Assembly: GCA_037013495.1 (NCBI GenBank)
Contig: CM072812.1
Span: 40,049,001 to 40,113,000 of the forward strand
Direction of reading: 5' to 3'
Length of the DNA stretch: 64,000 bases
Source: Hippophae tibetana
Taxonomy: Eukaryota; Streptophyta; Magnoliopsida; Rosales; Elaeagnaceae
Below the pieces are notes generated by a model, which saw only the letters and a program-made list of their open reading frames with translations, did not search any database and had not been told where the DNA came from. The position numbers were made by a program, and so were the translations under genes. This document shows positions 23,698-34,854 of the stretch, piece after piece (within the stretch, counting starts at the first letter, position 1; every line of letters begins with the position of its first letter).

Positions 23698-23733
23698 TCA
23701 CTAGATAAATTTAGTGTTGTCTAGGACCTTATT

Positions 23734-25718
23734 ATGGATCATTTGAGAGAGGTTTCTTCTAAATTCCATGCACTTTACTTTGATGGGTCTAATTACCCAT
23801 ATTGAAAGACTCGTATAAGAGCTTTTCTACTATCTATAGATGAGAATGTCTGGAACTTTGTACCTTATGATTGGGAACCATTTATGGTTATCAACGATCA
23901 TGTTGTCACTCTTAAACATAGGAAAGATTGGACCACTAAAGATAAAACTCATAGTAACTGGAATCAAAAGGGTATTAATGCCATTTTTGGTGCTTTGTAT
24001 AATGATGAGTTATGTTGTATTTCTCATATTGATTCTGGTAAGTATGCTTGGGATATTTTAGAGGTTGTTCATGAGAGTATTGTACAAGTTAAACAAACAA
24101 AAAAATTTGTTCTTAGTACTCAATTTCAAATTTTAGAATGAAAGAAAATCAGACTTTTTATAAATTCGATGCTAAATTATGTGATATTGCTAACACCTAT
24201 ACCAATCTTGGAGAGAAAATTGATGATTTCAGGTAGTTTGAAAGATTCGTTGCTCATTACCAGATCGTTTTCATGCATAGGTCACTATCATTGATGAAAG
24301 CAAGGATATGGATACTATCAAAATAGAGAAACTCCTTAGATCACTTCAAATCTTTCAGTTGAACTTTCAAACACCTCCAAATAAAAAATATATCGCTTTC
24401 AAAATGGGCATGAATGATGAGGGTGATAATGACAATGATGAGGATGATGGAAAATTGAAACTCTTATCCAAAAGAATCAAGAAATTATTCAACTAGAATA
24501 ATTCACCAAGTAAATGGTAACTAAACTGTTCAAGGAATCATAATTCAAGAGAACTTAAATCTATGAGTTAAGAAAGTAAGAAAACTAAACCCGATGGATA
24601 TTTTGAATGCAATGGGATTGGTTATATTGTAGCTGAGTATGCTAAACAAAAAAGAATATAATTATAAGAGCCTTCAATGCTACACTCAGGGACTCAAAGA
24701 GTGACAACGACAATCCTAATGACTTAAAAAATTATGGTATCAACTATTTGGAAATTACTACAACTATTGGTGGATAATCTAGTAAGTCTAAAATTGATTC
24801 AAATTGTGAGGAAAGTGATGCTGAATTTCTACTCAATAAATTTAATGTCACTAGTATTGAAGAAGTGTTCATAGATTTTGAAAGATGCAAAAGGGAAGTA
24901 ACTAAAATAAATGATCAACTTAAATCCTTTGAAATGAATCCCTCATTTATAGAAAAAGAAAAAATTTAATTCTAATAGATGTTAAACAGAAAAACAAGAA
25001 TCTTATGTAGGAACTTGAAAAAATAAAGGAAGTTATAAAGAGGTTAACTATTGGAGCTAAAAAGCTAAACAAAGTTCTTCAATATGGAAAACCTTTTGGA
25101 GACAATAGAGGGATAGGCTATATAGATAAGAATTATATGCCATCATCTTTAAGAACAATTGAGTCTATCAAACCTTCCAACTCGTCTTCCTTATAGGCTA
25201 CAAATATAGTTACTACATTAAAAATCACATCTATAAGGAATTCTAACCCTACTCCATATGTTACTTATTATACACAAAAAGCAGTTGTACCTGTGATTGA
25301 AAAATTTGTTAAGTTTAAGCATGTTTATCATTATTGTGGTAGGAAAGGTCATATTAGGCCTACGTGTAGATTTTTGATGAATACTCATAAATTTAATAAT
25401 ATTTTTCATACTTTACTTAGTAGGATTCATAACTATCATCCATCTATACATGTTGCATCATATTCTAGGTTGAATGAAAATTATAATAACATGTTCAAAA
25501 ATTCTACTAGAAATCATGAAGATTTTGTTTCAAAGAGACATGTAAAATTCAACACTTGTAATTCTAGGATTAAGTATCATCATTCTAACATGCATGTTGC
25601 ATCTTCATTTAGGATGAATTTGAAACCTAAAGATAAGTCCAAGAAAATGCCTATGACAACTAAGGCATTTATTTTCCAACTCAAAGATATAAAGAAATCA
25701 AAATTCAAGAAATTTTAG
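23734..25718 (+). pseudogene. Ty1/copia gag relic (UBN2/DUF4219 type with zinc knuckle)
   Basis: It opens with an ATG at 23734 and reads FHALYFDGSNYPYWKTRI-like sequence; the expected Trp codon is the stop TGA near 23804. Next comes a long Gag block (23808-24138): WNFVPYDWEP, HSNWNQKGINAIFGALYNDE and YAWDILEVVHESIVQVKQ, typical of plant copia Gag. A frameshift near 24140 leads to FYKFDAKLCDIANTYTNLGE, then RSLPDRFHA-like and IDESKDMDTIKIEKLLRSLQ (24228-24350). An acidic run, GDNDNDEDDGK, follows. The zinc knuckle near 25321 reads YHYCGRKGHIRPTC, with the first Cys of the CCHC motif replaced by Tyr. The frame ends at 25716-25718. At least two frameshifts and several stops make it a pseudogene. 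Confidence 0.85.
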
Positions 25719-26110
25719 AATATAAAAGATTGTCTCTTTTTGGTCACCTGATCACCATTTACTATTCACCTAAATACTTTTTTTAGTAGTTAATTAATCA
25801 TAGGTGAGTGTATTTAGTTTATTTGTTTGTTTTTGTTTTTATTTTTATTAATTTGTTTTAGTTTTTTTTAAGATAAAAAAATAATAAATAATAAAAAAGG
25901 GAGGGAAGTAGACATGCTTCAACATTGACATGATCATTACATACCTCATTCACATTTATTTTGATTGGCTATACATTATACAAACAAATATTTGACTTAT
26001 ACATTTACATTTTTTCACATATGGTGATCGATGTTGGCATAAACCTACTCACAAACTTATTGGACATATATTTATGTCATGCTTACAATTTATGATTGAT
26101 ATTGTTAAAA

Positions 26111-26220
26111 TTTTAGGGCTTGATATGACCTTGACACTAAATTATGGTTGAACTCTATGATATTTCTAGGTTTTAGGGCTTTAGATTACTTTGACACTAA
26201 ATTATGGTTGAACTCTATCT
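26111..26220. repeat. 60-bp tandem duplication
   Basis: The units start at 26111 and 26171. Both contain TTTTAGGGCT and TTGACACTAAATTATGGTTG. Confidence 0.85.
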
Positions 26221-26706
26221 TTAACATTATACAATTCTACTGTAGAGAGACACCTAGTTTTGAGAGGGATATCTACTGTGATGTGTGAAGCTAACATAGT
26301 GAGTAGAGAGAGTTATCTCACAACTAGTGTGAAAGTAATCATACTAGGTTTTTGGCTAGTGTATATTTCTTTCAAAAACTAATAAAATAAATAAATAAAT
26401 ACAAGAAAAATTGTATGCACAAAAAGAAAGAACCAAATGGTTATAGAAAAAGAAAACAAATAAACAATACATCACAAAAAATAATAATACAAGAGGAGAT
26501 TAAAAAATATTGATTTAAGTTCTCTCTTGGTAACTAAATTTTATTTTTTCCAAGTATGAATTCAACAATAATTTTTTATGATAAATGATACTCATGCCTT
26601 TAAATCCTTCATAACTAATCATAAATGGACTAATTGGCATACTGTTGCAGTTTCAATATTTATCTCACTTTTGGTAATTTTTGATATGTCACTATATATG
26701 TTAATA

Positions 26707-26804
26707 TGTTTGGGTGACTTGTCTACATATGCTTATGTTGTCAATGGATAGTCAATGTTTGTGTGACTTGTCTACATATGTTTATGTTGTCAATAGATAG
26801 TCAC
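26707..26804. repeat. 49-bp tandem duplication
   Basis: Units 26707-26755 and 26756-26804 share GTGACTTGTCTACATATG and TTATGTTGTCAAT with few changes. Confidence 0.85.
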
Positions 26805-27495
26805 ACTTTGAAAAAATTAATTTCATCATTTATGTGCATTGTTGTAAACATGTTAAGCTAAGTCTATGACCCTTAATTTTAAAAAAATAAAATTATATGT
26901 ATTAGTTTTTATAAATTTTTGTTTTATTCTAATTTATTTAGAGAAATCGTAGAACTTACGGGAGTTCTATTCATTTTTGGAAAACATATTGTTTTTGGGT
27001 CTCTCTTTTATTTTTTATTGAGTTTTTCAGAATGTGTACTCTTTTCAATCATTAAATGCATTACTTGCTTTCTCAATCTATTTGTCATTACTTCATGATT
27101 ATGTTGTTTATTCATATGACAATAATGGGGAGGAAAATTGAAACTTTAATTGAAAAATCTTAAAAAATGGGAGAGTTAATTTAAGGGGAGAATTACTTTG
27201 AAAAATCTTTTTTGGAGATATTCCAAATAGAGAGAGTTGTTTTTAATTTCTATCATTTTATTACTCACCTTTATAAACATTCCTCGCTTTTCTATTTTTA
27301 TTTACAATGAGCAATGAGTCTTTGGGACAATTTGTTTGTTTTTTTTCTATTTTTTTTTATCTTTTAATGTAAACATGAGATGCCAAGATTCAAACGAAGG
27401 TGGTTCGTTGGATTATAGGATGTTCCAATGTGTGAAATTAATTTTTTCCTATCAGTGTTATGCAGTGAGAGAAAGGTTTTGTCACACATATATGC

Positions 27496-27508
27496 CAAAG
27501 GGAGAGAT
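27496..27508 (+). other. Polypurine tract of the copia-type element
   Basis: AAAGGGAGAGA directly abuts the 3' LTR start TGTAAGG. It matches the usual plant copia context AAAGGGGGAGA-TTGT. Confidence 0.8.
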
Positions 27509-29130
27509 TGTAAGGTTTATGAGTGTTTATAATATTCATGAAAAAAACATCTAAACATAATTCTAGTTTCTAGGTGTGTCTTTCAAGATTATTGTCTAGT
27601 TGAACAAACTAACGAGCTTCAATAAAAACATCTAAAGTATATATATGTTCTCATGTACATTAGATTTCATATTAGACACATAAACATTTTGAAAAGAGGA
27701 CACCCAATCAATCGAGACATGTCTAGATCAATCGAGCTTAATTAAAACTAGCTAAATTAATTTTTATTATGTCTAGATCGATCAAGGTGTTAATACTTGA
27801 TCAACTAAGCACTAGATGAATCAAGATTAATGAGTAGATTAATCTACTTATTTTAGATTTAATTGTTTGTTACACTAAATTGATCGATGATTGACAAGAA
27901 CTAACAAACTATTCAAGGTCGATCAATCAAGCTCAAATAGATCGATTGAGTAGCCATGTTCAATTGATCTAGATCGAGCTCGATCAATCGAGCAGCCAAA
28001 TTTCCAATTTTAACCTAATTTTTACTCAAGGTAATTTTTTTATTATTAATTTTTTAAGAACATAATTGTAATGGGCAAAAGACCTAGGGCTTCAAGTTAT
28101 TCTATTTAAACAAAAATTTGGCTCCTAATTTCCTTAACCACATTCATTCTATTTTTTCTAATTGTTTTATTCACTATCTCTCAAATTGTTTTTCGCAAAC
28201 AAGATCATATTTCTTTTGGTTTCATTCTTTAATTAATCAGTCAAACATTGGTTGTTGTGTTTGATTGATTAATAAGCCTAATTAGTTTATAATATTTTGA
28301 TTAAATGTTCATATAGCTTCTTATTTATTTTATTCTTAGATTGTTAGATCAATTAATTGTATGTGTATTATAATAACAATTTGGTTTGGTAAATTAACTT
28401 TAAAGATGTTATCTTTATTCAACTTTTGCTTCTAAACCACAATTGAATCATCTTTGTAATCTAAGCTTTCTCTTTCAAAATCTAGTTTTGTAAAAACTTT
28501 TTGGTAGGCTTTTTTTCATTAGTTCATTTATCAATTATTAATGGTTGTATTTGATTGATTGACAAGCCTACAATATTTTTTATATTGTGTTCAAATATAA
28601 GTTCTAGGGTTGCTAGTGATTTTCATTTATCTACGTATCTATTGAATCGTCTAGTTATGATTCATCATTATTTAATTCGCTCTAGGACACACATTTGCAC
28701 TTTTCTTTTGTGCTAACTTTTCAGGTGCTAGCTAAACGAGTTTGATTACCTCATGTGACTCAAGTTTATCGAAATGTTGGTCAGGATATGAACACTTTGC
28801 TTGTAGAGATTGTGTAAGAAAGCATGAGGTTTGTAAGTAGATTACTTGGGGGTATTACCTTGGTGGGTAGTTTGAATCCTAGCCTTATAATTGAATATTA
28901 TTTTCATAGTGGATAGTTAAGTGGTTTGGTAGACCGATGGTTTTATTCTTAGGTCATCGATGTGTCTTAGGTTATTTTCACCTAAAAATCTCATGTTTTA
29001 TTTTACTTTTCCGCATTATTTTATTTTACCCATGATTGTTTGTCTAGACATTCTATGAAATTTTTATTTGTCATATTTTTACAAATTATCCATTCACCCT
29101 TCTAGTTATGTTTGTACCGCGCCTAACTCA
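27509..29130 (+). mobile_element. 3' LTR of the copia-type element
   Basis: It starts TGTAAGGTTTATGAGTGT, homologous to the 5' LTR start. It contains the decayed GATCGATC cluster (27703-27990) and the TATA-like CTATTTAAAC near 28104. The final ~30 bases (after about 29100) are diverged, and the end ...AACTCA at 29130 is the best guess. Confidence 0.8.
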
Positions 29131-29320
29131 TCAGAGGGCACAAGGCATCTCGTGATATACACGTGGGGACCAGGGGTAGGGCGTTATTGCTCAAGCTAGT
29201 TCCTTAATAGACAAGGCAGCCCCTTCCTGACACATGTTTGTTTCGCTCTCCCTAGCTCTCGAACCCAAGGCCTAACCTTTAAGTAGACCTTGGGAAGCAA
29301 CCTGGATCAATTATTACATA
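29131..29320. other. GC-richer unclassified segment, possibly SINE-like
   Basis: This short block is richer in C and G than its flanks. Read on the minus strand it contains GGGTTCGAGAG, close to a Pol III B-box. No clear A-box or A tail was established, so the SINE idea is weak. Confidence 0.2.
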
Positions 29321-29764
29321 AATTTCTCAACTTCATTCTAAAAAGAAATAAATTTAATCCTAAACTTCAAGTGATCGAGTTACCATATTTAGATGATTTA
29401 AGTCCTATTAACTTAACACATCATATTTAAAATTTAAACCCATTTAAAATAGAGTGAAAAGTTGCAAAAGTCAATAGCATAAGTGTCAATTAGTCTATTT
29501 GTTTTGACTAGTGCCTTTTAGTTTTTAAGAAATTGAAAATGATATACAAACTAAAGAAAAAATGTAATAAATGAGAATTTTTGTAATAAAATAATGTTTT
29601 TATAAAAACAATTAGGGTTTCATGATTTATGGATTTACAGTTTAAAATTTGATGTTTATGATTTAAAAGGGTTTAGAATTTAAAGTTTTGGTTTATAACT
29701 TATGTTTTGAATAATCAAGCTCTAATTTTGATTTTTGTAAAAGAAAAATAAACATATTTTATTA
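29321..29764. other. AT-rich spacer, no gene seen
   Basis: No coding potential or recognised repeat. The TTA at 29762-29764 is the CACTA target duplication. Confidence 0.55.
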
Positions 29765-29789
29765 CACTACTACAATAAATACATATAAT

Positions 29790-29875
29790 CTCGGATATTT
29801 AGCCTCGGTTTTTTTAAAAACCTAGGCCATAGGGTTTTGGTCTCGGTTATTTAGAAACCAAGGCCATAGACATAC
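29790..29875. repeat. CACTA left subterminal repeats
   Basis: TCTCGG and CCTCGGTT words alternate with AGGCCATAG-type words. The right subterminal region at 32780-32945 carries the same words in both orientations. Confidence 0.7.
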
Positions 29876-29895
29876 TCTATTAATTTTCTCTCTTT

Positions 29896-30072
29896 TACAC
29901 CAAATTAACACCAAAATATTTATCAATTTTTTTATGTTTCCATTTTTCCTTCTTTTTTTTTCCTTCTTTTCTTCTCTTTTTCTTCCTTTTTTCACCAAAT
30001 TAACACCAAAAACATTTATCAACTTTTTTATGTTTCCCTTTTTTCCTCTTTTTCTTCCTTTTTTTTTCCTTT
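29896..30072. repeat. Tandem duplication of a pyrimidine-rich unit
   Basis: CACCAAATTAACACCAAAA followed by TTTATCAA and a long T/C-rich run occurs twice, beginning near 29896 and near 29993. The minus-strand open frame over it, Lys/Arg/Glu-rich, is a composition artefact. Confidence 0.75.
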
Positions 30073-30087
30073 CTCGGCCATGATATC

Positions 30088-30130
30088 CTAGGGTTTTCGT
30101 GGAGAGCATCTATATATACATTCTTTTCAG
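30088..30130 (+). promoter_or_regulatory. Promoter-like segment inside the CACTA element
   Basis: CTAGGGTTTT followed by CTATATATACATTC resembles a plant gene leader with a TATA box. It may be captured together with the sense-strand gene pieces downstream. No transcript evidence is available here. Confidence 0.35.
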
Positions 30131-31189
30131 AGATGGGATCAATTGACCCTCTATAGTTGTCGCTCTACATCTCATCTCGTCTTTCCATCCTCGTCTCGAT
30201 GTTCTCGTTCCCTTGTTTCTTTTCCCCCCTTGTGTGCTAGAGATGTATTTCCTCATCGCGTGACTAATCTACTCTTCGAATTCACTCTAGTTGAGGAACG
30301 CATATTCAAATTTTGTTTATTAGGTAATCATCACATGGATGGTTTGCGTCTTGTTTTCCATCTTGCTGCAACATTTATTTTTTATGTGCCAGTATGTCAT
30401 TATTCCTTATTTTTTGTATTGTCTCATAGCGATGAACCCATTACTGAAATTTCTTGTTTATAATTTTTGATATGAATTTGATCTTATTAATGGAACATAG
30501 GTTTTAAGGAGATTGGTGAATGAAAAAACCTTAAGGAGGTTGGTGAAAAAAATGTTAGAAAAGTGAAAATTACCCAAGCTTGTCAAGAATGCATCAGTAA
30601 GTTACAACACTTACCTGCAATATTGCAATTTTGCTGCAAAACAAGTATTCTCGAGACTCACGATTCTACATTGTTATACACAAAAATGGAAACATCCTAA
30701 TTTTGTTAGGTTTAACAAGGGGAAAAGACTCTTTAAGGAGTATTATGAGTCTCTCTGTTTCTATTTCTGGGACTTTGTAAAAGAGACCTTGTTCTGCTAC
30801 TTATTTCTGATTCTGCACAGGTATGTTGGATGTAAACAAAAGTTTTCTCCTATGTAAAATATTTTCCCATTGTCATTGTCATTTTATGACTATCAAATTT
30901 TTTGAACCGTATTACTTTCATTGTGGAATCTCTATTTAGATAGTATATTGAAAATGGAATGAATAAAGATCTGGCTTACAAAAACACTGTTATTGTTGTA
31001 ACTATTATTTATGACTGCTATGTTTTCTTGTGATAGGAAAGGGACCAATGATCATTTGTCACTTGAGCTGGAGGGAATGTCTCAACTTTTGGGATATCAT
31101 AGAATTATTCTTTGTTTTAGTTTACATTGAAGTTGTAATCTCTAGTCATATTGGCTCTTGTTTGTCTGATATATTTTTCTTAGTTCTCA

Positions 31190-31318
31190 TTATGCTAGAC
31201 AAGATCTAGATCCAAAGTTTAGAGTTGGTGAACCTTGGAAGAAGGTATTTGACCCTATTTTTATCTATCTTAATTCTGCTCCAATGGGTGATAACTGGTT
31301 TGAATTTATGGAATCATA
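31190..31318 (+). pseudogene. Captured fragment resembling rhamnogalacturonate lyase
   Basis: The plus-strand translation includes FRVGEPWKKVFDPIFIYLNS. Plant rhamnogalacturonate lyases (polysaccharide lyase family 4, pectin backbone cleavage in the cell wall) carry a closely similar GEPWKKVFGPVFVYLNS segment. The piece is about 40 codons, has no start codon, and its flanks look like intron or unrelated sequence. A further exon-like piece at about 31431-31492, after a CAG acceptor, could not be assigned. It is read as a captured exon, not a gene. The match rests on one motif recognised from memory. Confidence 0.5.
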
Positions 31319-31713
31319 TAGTGTAATCCTCAACTATAGAATCTGAATGCATCTTTTAATAGGTACATAAATCATGGATAATGTTTGACTACATTCTGAT
31401 TCTTATGACTATTTTTATTTATTCTTCAGGTATGGAGCACCAGTGAATCTCCAAGAAATTCGTGGTCCTTCTGAGCATTTGAATGGATCATAGAACACAC
31501 AAAACAAGTATAATAATGGGTTTTGGGTTATGCAGGTATTGCAATGGAGCATTGATGAGGTTAGTCATTTTGTGTGTATTGAGAATGAAGTTATGTGATC
31601 TACCTAAATCAAGTATGGAACTTTTTTTTAAGTAGAAGTAAGAAGTATACTATAAAAGTTAACTTATTGTTTCTATTATCCATGATTCATGAGATGTAAG
31701 GAATATAATTTAC

Positions 31714-31977
31714 CTACACTATTATGTTTTGGGCAAAACTTCCTTGATTTGACACTTCTATTGTTGAGATTGACAACAAAACAGTAACATGGGAAAACAA
31801 TCTACGATCTTGAATATTGTCATTTATATTTTTTGATATCCCACACAATTCATTTAAGTTGGGGTGGACCTTTGTAATGATCATAGAGGAATCCATCCCC
31901 AGTATTTCTGCCATGTTGTGGATTTCATCTATATGTTTTTCCAATATATGGAGTCTTTCATTCTTCAAAAGAAACAA
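31714..31977 (-). pseudogene. Captured MAP65 (microtubule-associated protein) fragment, antisense in the CACTA element
   Basis: The 87-codon minus-strand frame reads KNERLHILEKHIDEIHNMAE, then LGMD and KVHPNLNEL, and after a gap FSHVTVLLSISTIEV. Plant MAP65/PRC1 proteins, which cross-link antiparallel microtubules, have NERLHKLLEYV..VHDLCAVLGMDF...EVHPSLND. Further on they have DRQSFSHVTDLLSVSSAEIS. The two blocks are closer together here than in the full protein, so coding sequence between them is missing. It represents only a small part of a MAP65 of normally 550-700 residues. It runs opposite to the lyase-like fragment in the same transposon. Confidence 0.7.
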
Positions 31978-32059
31978 ATAAAGGGTGAAGTCATCATTGT
32001 GGGCTTGATTATAGCTTATGACAAAAATATTGGTAAAGTCTGTCCAATATGTGGAGCTT

Positions 32060-32165
32060 GGTGCGTTGTGTTGGTTCTGGTGTACTGGTGCGTTGCCCTA
32101 CGCTGGTACTACTGTGCTAATGCTGGTGCTGGTGCGTTGGGCTCCGCTGGTGCTGGTCCTAAGAA
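32060..32165. repeat. GGTGC-rich degenerate repeat
   Basis: Words such as GCTGGTGCTGGTGCGTTGG and CTGGTGCGTTG recur. The complementary version lies at 32475-32570, so the two can pair across a ~310-bp spacer. Confidence 0.7.
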
Positions 32166-32474
32166 ACTAGTCTGTAATAACTGTTGGTGCATCATTCCTA
32201 ATGGTATGTACTTCTTTGAGCTTCTCATATTCTAAGAAAGATGCACAAATTTATAATTGTTTGTTTTGTTTTAATATAAAATGTGTAGTCTTACTGTAGT
32301 TATAGCAGATTTGATGCATTTTCCAGGTAGCTTCTTATTAAATCCCATCATGGAAAAGAGCCATGCCCAATTGATCTGTGAGTACACTAGGTATAATTGT
32401 TTGGCTTTGATTTTGTATCGTCTCATTTATGTAGTTTCGAATGTTTGTTGAGAAAACAACCAGAGGCTAAAATA

Positions 32475-32570
32475 TACATCGGCACCAAGCTCACCAGCAC
32501 ACCAGCACATCAGGCACCAGCGAACTAGGCACCAGGCGTACCACGCACCAGCGTACTGTGTTTTAAGTCT
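32475..32570. repeat. CACCAG-rich degenerate repeat
   Basis: Words such as CACCAGCACACCAGCACATC and GGCACCAGGCG recur. In reverse complement they correspond to the 32060-32165 block. Confidence 0.7.
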
Positions 32571-32968
32571 CAAAATAGATAAAAATAAATACTATGCTCA
32601 AGTTATTTCTATTATACACTGTGTTTATTAATTTTTAATGTATAATAAACTCTTGCATGTAATTATACTTTTAATTTTAATATAATATAATTTTTAATAT
32701 ATTTTTAATAAATTTATTGTAATTTATATTGATTTTTAATATTGTAATTAATAATTGTATTTTTTTAATTTATGTATACCTTATGGCCTCGGTTATTAGA
32801 AACACTGAGACCATATCGTGTATCTATGGCCTTGGTTAGCATATAACCGAGGTCATAGGTCGTTACCTATGGTCTCTCTCACTTAGGTCTCAGTTCTTAT
32901 AACCATGACCATAGACCTACGATCACAGTTAAAAACCAAGGTCATATATACTTTTTGTAGTAGTGTTA

Positions 32969-34003
32969 CATGCGAAAGGTATATACAAACACGTTTTTGA
33001 TCGGAGTCAATCTTGTAGCTTTAAAGCCATATTAATAGAAAATATAATTTGAGTTATTAACTCGTCGGTATATATTTAATGAAAAAATATTATTTTATTA
33101 AAGAAAATAATATTTTATTACTAAACTACTTATTTATTATATTTTTGTAATTTTCAATCCTTTTTTCAATTTGGTATGACTAAACGATATTAATTTAAGA
33201 AAAAAATAACAAAACGACCTTTAATGTATAAATAAATTAACTATTTTGACCCTTCATTCTTTATAATATTATTGATATTGAATTGAGAAAATCACTTAAT
33301 GTTACGGATGTAAAGTCAAACTAGCCAAGCTAGCCCAAGCTCAAAATTTTGGGTTTGGAATGGGATCGCATTGGGTATTGTTTGACCATATACACTTTTG
33401 GATTGGCTCAAATATAATAATCAAATTAAATGCAAGCTACAAGCTTAATCTTAAAATATTTGGGTAGGTTCAAGCATGATTTTGTTTTAACTTTGATTTT
33501 ACTAAAGTGAATCTAAGAGTTTAAGTTATACAATAATTATAAAATAATAACATAATATATTTAAATGTATATACATTTTATAAAATTTAAATTTAACTCA
33601 TACTACGGTCCAGGATCGAGCGGGCTCGTAGTATAAATATTTAGCCTTGTGTCTTGTCTAAAATTATTTGAGTAAAGTCAAATTATACATGATTAAGCAT
33701 AATTAGGCTTCAAACCAAGTTAGATTAAGTAGGGAACTTTCATTGAGCAAAGCTAAATTTACATGTCTACATAAAGAGATATTCTTGCATATAATGATTT
33801 TATTAAGAAGTTGCCGAATAGAGTAATATTAACCCTTTATTTTTATAATAAGAAAATGTTATATATGTAAACGACATTAGTGACTATAATTAACAAGGTA
33901 CATACAACATATTACATTTAAGAATTTCTTCAACTCAAAGGCCATTTGGGTGGGCTTGATTAGTTGATTCAAATTTTTGATTTGTTTTTATATTATCTAT
34001 TGA
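32969..34003. other. AT-rich spacer, no gene seen
   Basis: No coding potential. A short stretch with GCCAAGCTAGCCCAAGCTC near 33324 looks repetitive but has no second copy here. Confidence 0.5.
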
Positions 34004-34384
34004 TGTCGATTTTTGTCAAAATTGATGATTGATTGCACCTTTCTTTCTTGTAAACCTGAGAATATAGAACATATCATTAAATCCTTAAACCACAAATAGT
34101 GTGGCATCCATTAGCCTTCTAATGCTTAATTAGGTCTAGGTAGTTAGTAAAGAAGGAGAAGACTAGTGTCTCTTGAGATGAGATGTTGTGTTAAGTGTAT
34201 AGAATGAATATATATATAAAAGAATATACTACTTGTTGATGATCCTTACCCATTGTGATAGACTTATCTTAATATTAGAGTTATCTTTTTGTAATTATCT
34301 CTTTGTCATAAAATTAGGAGGTTATTTACTAGTCATTTATCTTGTTCTATATTTATCCAATAATGATTCTCACCTACTAACCCA
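34004..34384 (-). mobile_element. 3' LTR of the Tat-type element
   Basis: It aligns to 42079-42533 in the same orientation. Shared blocks include TAGTTAGTAAAGAAG/TAGTTAGCAAAGAAG, GATGAGATGTTGTG and ATTGTGATAGACTTATCTTA/GTTATGATAGACTTATCTTA. It is shorter than the other copy because of an internal gap near 34165. Confidence 0.7.
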
Positions 34385-34854
34385 ATGCTTACTAGATTGG
34401 CTTGAGTCATCTGCAAATTGAAGCCTTTAAAATTATGAATATGGTATAGGTAATTTACATCCAAAATCATCCTATTGAGCCTCCTAGGCCAAGATAAATA
34501 TGCTTGAAGGTCTATCTTGTCATTATATAATCATCAAGGTTCATTACAATTTGAGCCACAACAATAATGTTGAGTCCACTTTCATCCAATCATTACCTTC
34601 CTAGTCAAGGATTTCTCGCTCGACCCATATGTTCAAAACATTTCTCGCTCAACTCATATCTTCTTTCGAATTCCCAACTGAACTCCCAATTGGGGAGTTA
34701 TGTTGAAGTCAAAATTGGCACTAAAGGGTCAACTCTTTCCCTTTGAGGGAAATTGAAAGTTCAAATCTTTGAGCATGGAAGCCCATAGGCTACCCAAAAT
34801 CTTAGAACCTGAGGATAGGTTCTTGGATGTATGGATGAGATTGCTTCCCACTCT

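Larger units (their letters stand above)
25719..27496 (+). other. Non-coding interior of the copia-type element
   Basis: 1.8 kb with no protease, integrase, reverse transcriptase or RNase H motif on either strand. It contains a GA-rich AAAAAGGGAGGGAAG block near 25896 that resembles an internal purine tract, and two tandem duplications listed separately. Confidence 0.6.
22129..29130 (+). mobile_element. Ty1/copia-type element with gag only
   Basis: Two homologous direct LTRs flank a 3.8-kb interior that carries, in order, a Met-tRNA-type primer site, a decayed gag, a repeat-bearing non-coding spacer and a polypurine tract. No integrase or reverse transcriptase motif is visible. Either pol was deleted or this belongs to a gag-only non-autonomous class such as TR-GAG elements. 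Target duplications were not found. Confidence 0.75.
29765..32965. mobile_element. CACTA (En/Spm) transposon carrying host gene fragments
   Basis: The left end CACTACTACAA and right end TTTGTAGTAGTG are inverted. They are flanked by TTA on both sides (29762-29764 and 32966-32968), the 3-bp duplication expected for this superfamily. Subterminal regions carry repeated TCGGTT-type and GGCCATAG words in both orientations (29790-29875 and 32780-32945). The 3.2-kb interior holds fragments resembling plant MAP65 and rhamnogalacturonate lyase but no recognisable TNPD-type transposase. It therefore appears non-autonomous, in the manner of a Pack-CACTA. Confidence 0.9.

Noticed and set aside
23840-24061. 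Second reading frame over copia gag
   Set aside because: The frame at 23884-24141 carries the Gag motifs; this one is a shadow.
29131-29320. tRNA gene or SINE
   Set aside because: Only a B-box-like word is present. No cloverleaf, convincing A-box or A tail could be read, so it was kept only as a low-confidence unclassified segment.
29822-30109. Lys/Arg/Glu-rich minus-strand open frame of 95 codons
   Set aside because: It reflects the duplicated T/C-rich tract in the CACTA element; there is no family pattern.
31864-32235. 123-codon plus-strand open frame overlapping the MAP65 fragment
   Set aside because: Its C-terminal half is a translation of the GGTGC repeat and its N-terminal half is the complement of the MAP65 piece. 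No family pattern is seen.
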